From: an uncultured Bacillaceae bacterium
GTDB taxonomy: Bacteria; Bacillota; Bacilli; Bacillales; Bacillaceae_L
Direction of reading: 5' to 3'
Assembly: GCA_947497585.1 (NCBI GenBank)
Contig: CANMHG010000008.1
Location: forward strand, 1 to 64,000
Length of the DNA stretch: 64,000 bases
Shown here: positions 63,769 through 64,000 of the stretch, piece by piece
Layout: each line of letters opens with the position of its first letter
Numbering within the stretch: the stretch's first letter is position 1
The notes under the pieces: generated by a model
What the model was told of the DNA's origin: nothing
Database searches by the model: none
The model's input: the letters and a program-made list of their open reading frames with translations, nothing else
Made by a program: the position numbers and the translations under genes

Positions 63769-64000
63769 GTGCCTGCGATAGATGGACCAACTTTTTTAAA
63801 GAGAATAAGTCAGTTACAAGCAGAAATATGGTGTGATGGTCAAAAGATTGACCAAAACATATGTGAGCATAAAGCATTTAAAGGGATTTTAAAAAGTAAA
63901 GCACGGCTATTTGACATTCAGTTGGATAAAAAGAAACAAGGGTTTATGACATACAAGTCTCCTTTGACTAAAGAAAAAGTAGGAACCTCTTTCTTACAAC
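63769..64000 (+). CDS. 4-hydroxyphenylacetate 3-monooxygenase family protein, partial
   Basis: The frame is open from GTG 63769 to the window edge (77 codons), so only the N-terminus is seen. MPAIDGPTFLKRISQL, then WCDGQKID near residue 21, EHKAFKG near 33-39 and the MTYKSP...GTSFLQ stretch near 62-77 match the start of the HpaB/FAD-dependent phenol hydroxylase family, which hydroxylates 4-hydroxyphenylacetate or related phenols with FADH2. AGGGTGGG precedes the start; an ATG at 63763 in frame is too close to that site. The C-terminal part and the catalytic residues are outside the window. Confidence 0.75.
   Translation, partial: MPAIDGPTFLKRISQLQAEIWCDGQKIDQNICEHKAFKGILKSKARLFDIQLDKKKQGFMTYKSPLTKEKVGTSFLQ

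Noticed and set aside
1..64000. rRNA, tRNA, insertion sequences, phage genes
   Set aside because: None was recognised by reading both strands; this is not a substitute for a tRNA or covariance-model scan.

Overview
The window is a low-GC Bacillaceae chromosome segment. Gene content and order follow the Bacillus subtilis 168 stretch hit-ecsABC-yhaA ... hmoB(yhgC)-pbpF-hemE-hemH-hemY ... yhfH-yhfI-lcfB(yhfL) ... yhfN ... comK ... yhjD-yhjE-sipV, with insertions between the shared blocks. No rRNA, tRNA, phage, insertion sequence or CRISPR array was seen. TGA is an ordinary stop codon (ecsC, the PAP2 gene and others end in it), so the genetic code is standard.

Layout. 1-489: a 52-bp tandem array, each unit carrying a hairpin. 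553-5762: hit, a probable small RNA locus, ecsABC and an M20 amidohydrolase. 6055-15540: a PAP2 phosphatase, a large DUF2157-type membrane protein, a frameshifted polysaccharide deacetylase lipoprotein, an oxidoreductase/DJ-1 pair divergent from a MocR regulator, an amino acid permease and a LysE-type exporter. 15876-19139: a Cache-GGDEF diguanylate cyclase and an AGCS symporter. 19180-26000: heme turnover (hmoB) and synthesis (hemE, hemH, hemY) around pbpF. 26107-39407: a LacI regulator, yhfH, yhfI, fatty acyl-CoA ligase, methyltransferase, enoyl-CoA hydratase, manganese catalase, AzlCD, a SCO protein, an M48 protease and the glyoxylate shunt (aceB-aceA). 39703-45559: small proteins, comK, yhjD, an S9 peptidase, yhjE and sipV. 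45677-59820: an accessory catabolic block with a STAND/BTAD regulator, a five-gene branched-chain-amino-acid-type ABC importer, a 60-aa protein, a KAS III-like enzyme, an alpha/beta hydrolase, an SDR, a thiolase and an acyl-CoA ligase. 59914-64000: an acetyltransferase, a secreted unknown, a cadC-cadA metal resistance operon and the start of an HpaB-type hydroxylase.

How the genes fit together. The hem genes make coproheme precursors while HmoB degrades heme. LcfB, the enoyl-CoA hydratase, the thiolase, the second ligase and the glyoxylate shunt form an acyl-CoA-to-C4 economy. The Liv-like block looks like a dedicated import-and-degrade module for an unidentified carboxylic substrate under its own large regulator.

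The most notable observation is in cadA. The reading frame is intact over 711 codons except for one in-frame TGA, which sits exactly at the first cysteine of the CxxC metal-binding motif of the N-terminal HMA domain. A hairpin with bacterial SECIS geometry follows it. This suggests a selenocysteine-containing heavy-metal ATPase; the alternatives are a point nonsense mutation or a sequencing error. Next in interest are a putative small RNA with four anti-Shine-Dalgarno-like repeats between hit and ecsA, and a five-copy intergenic element whose stems covary between copies.
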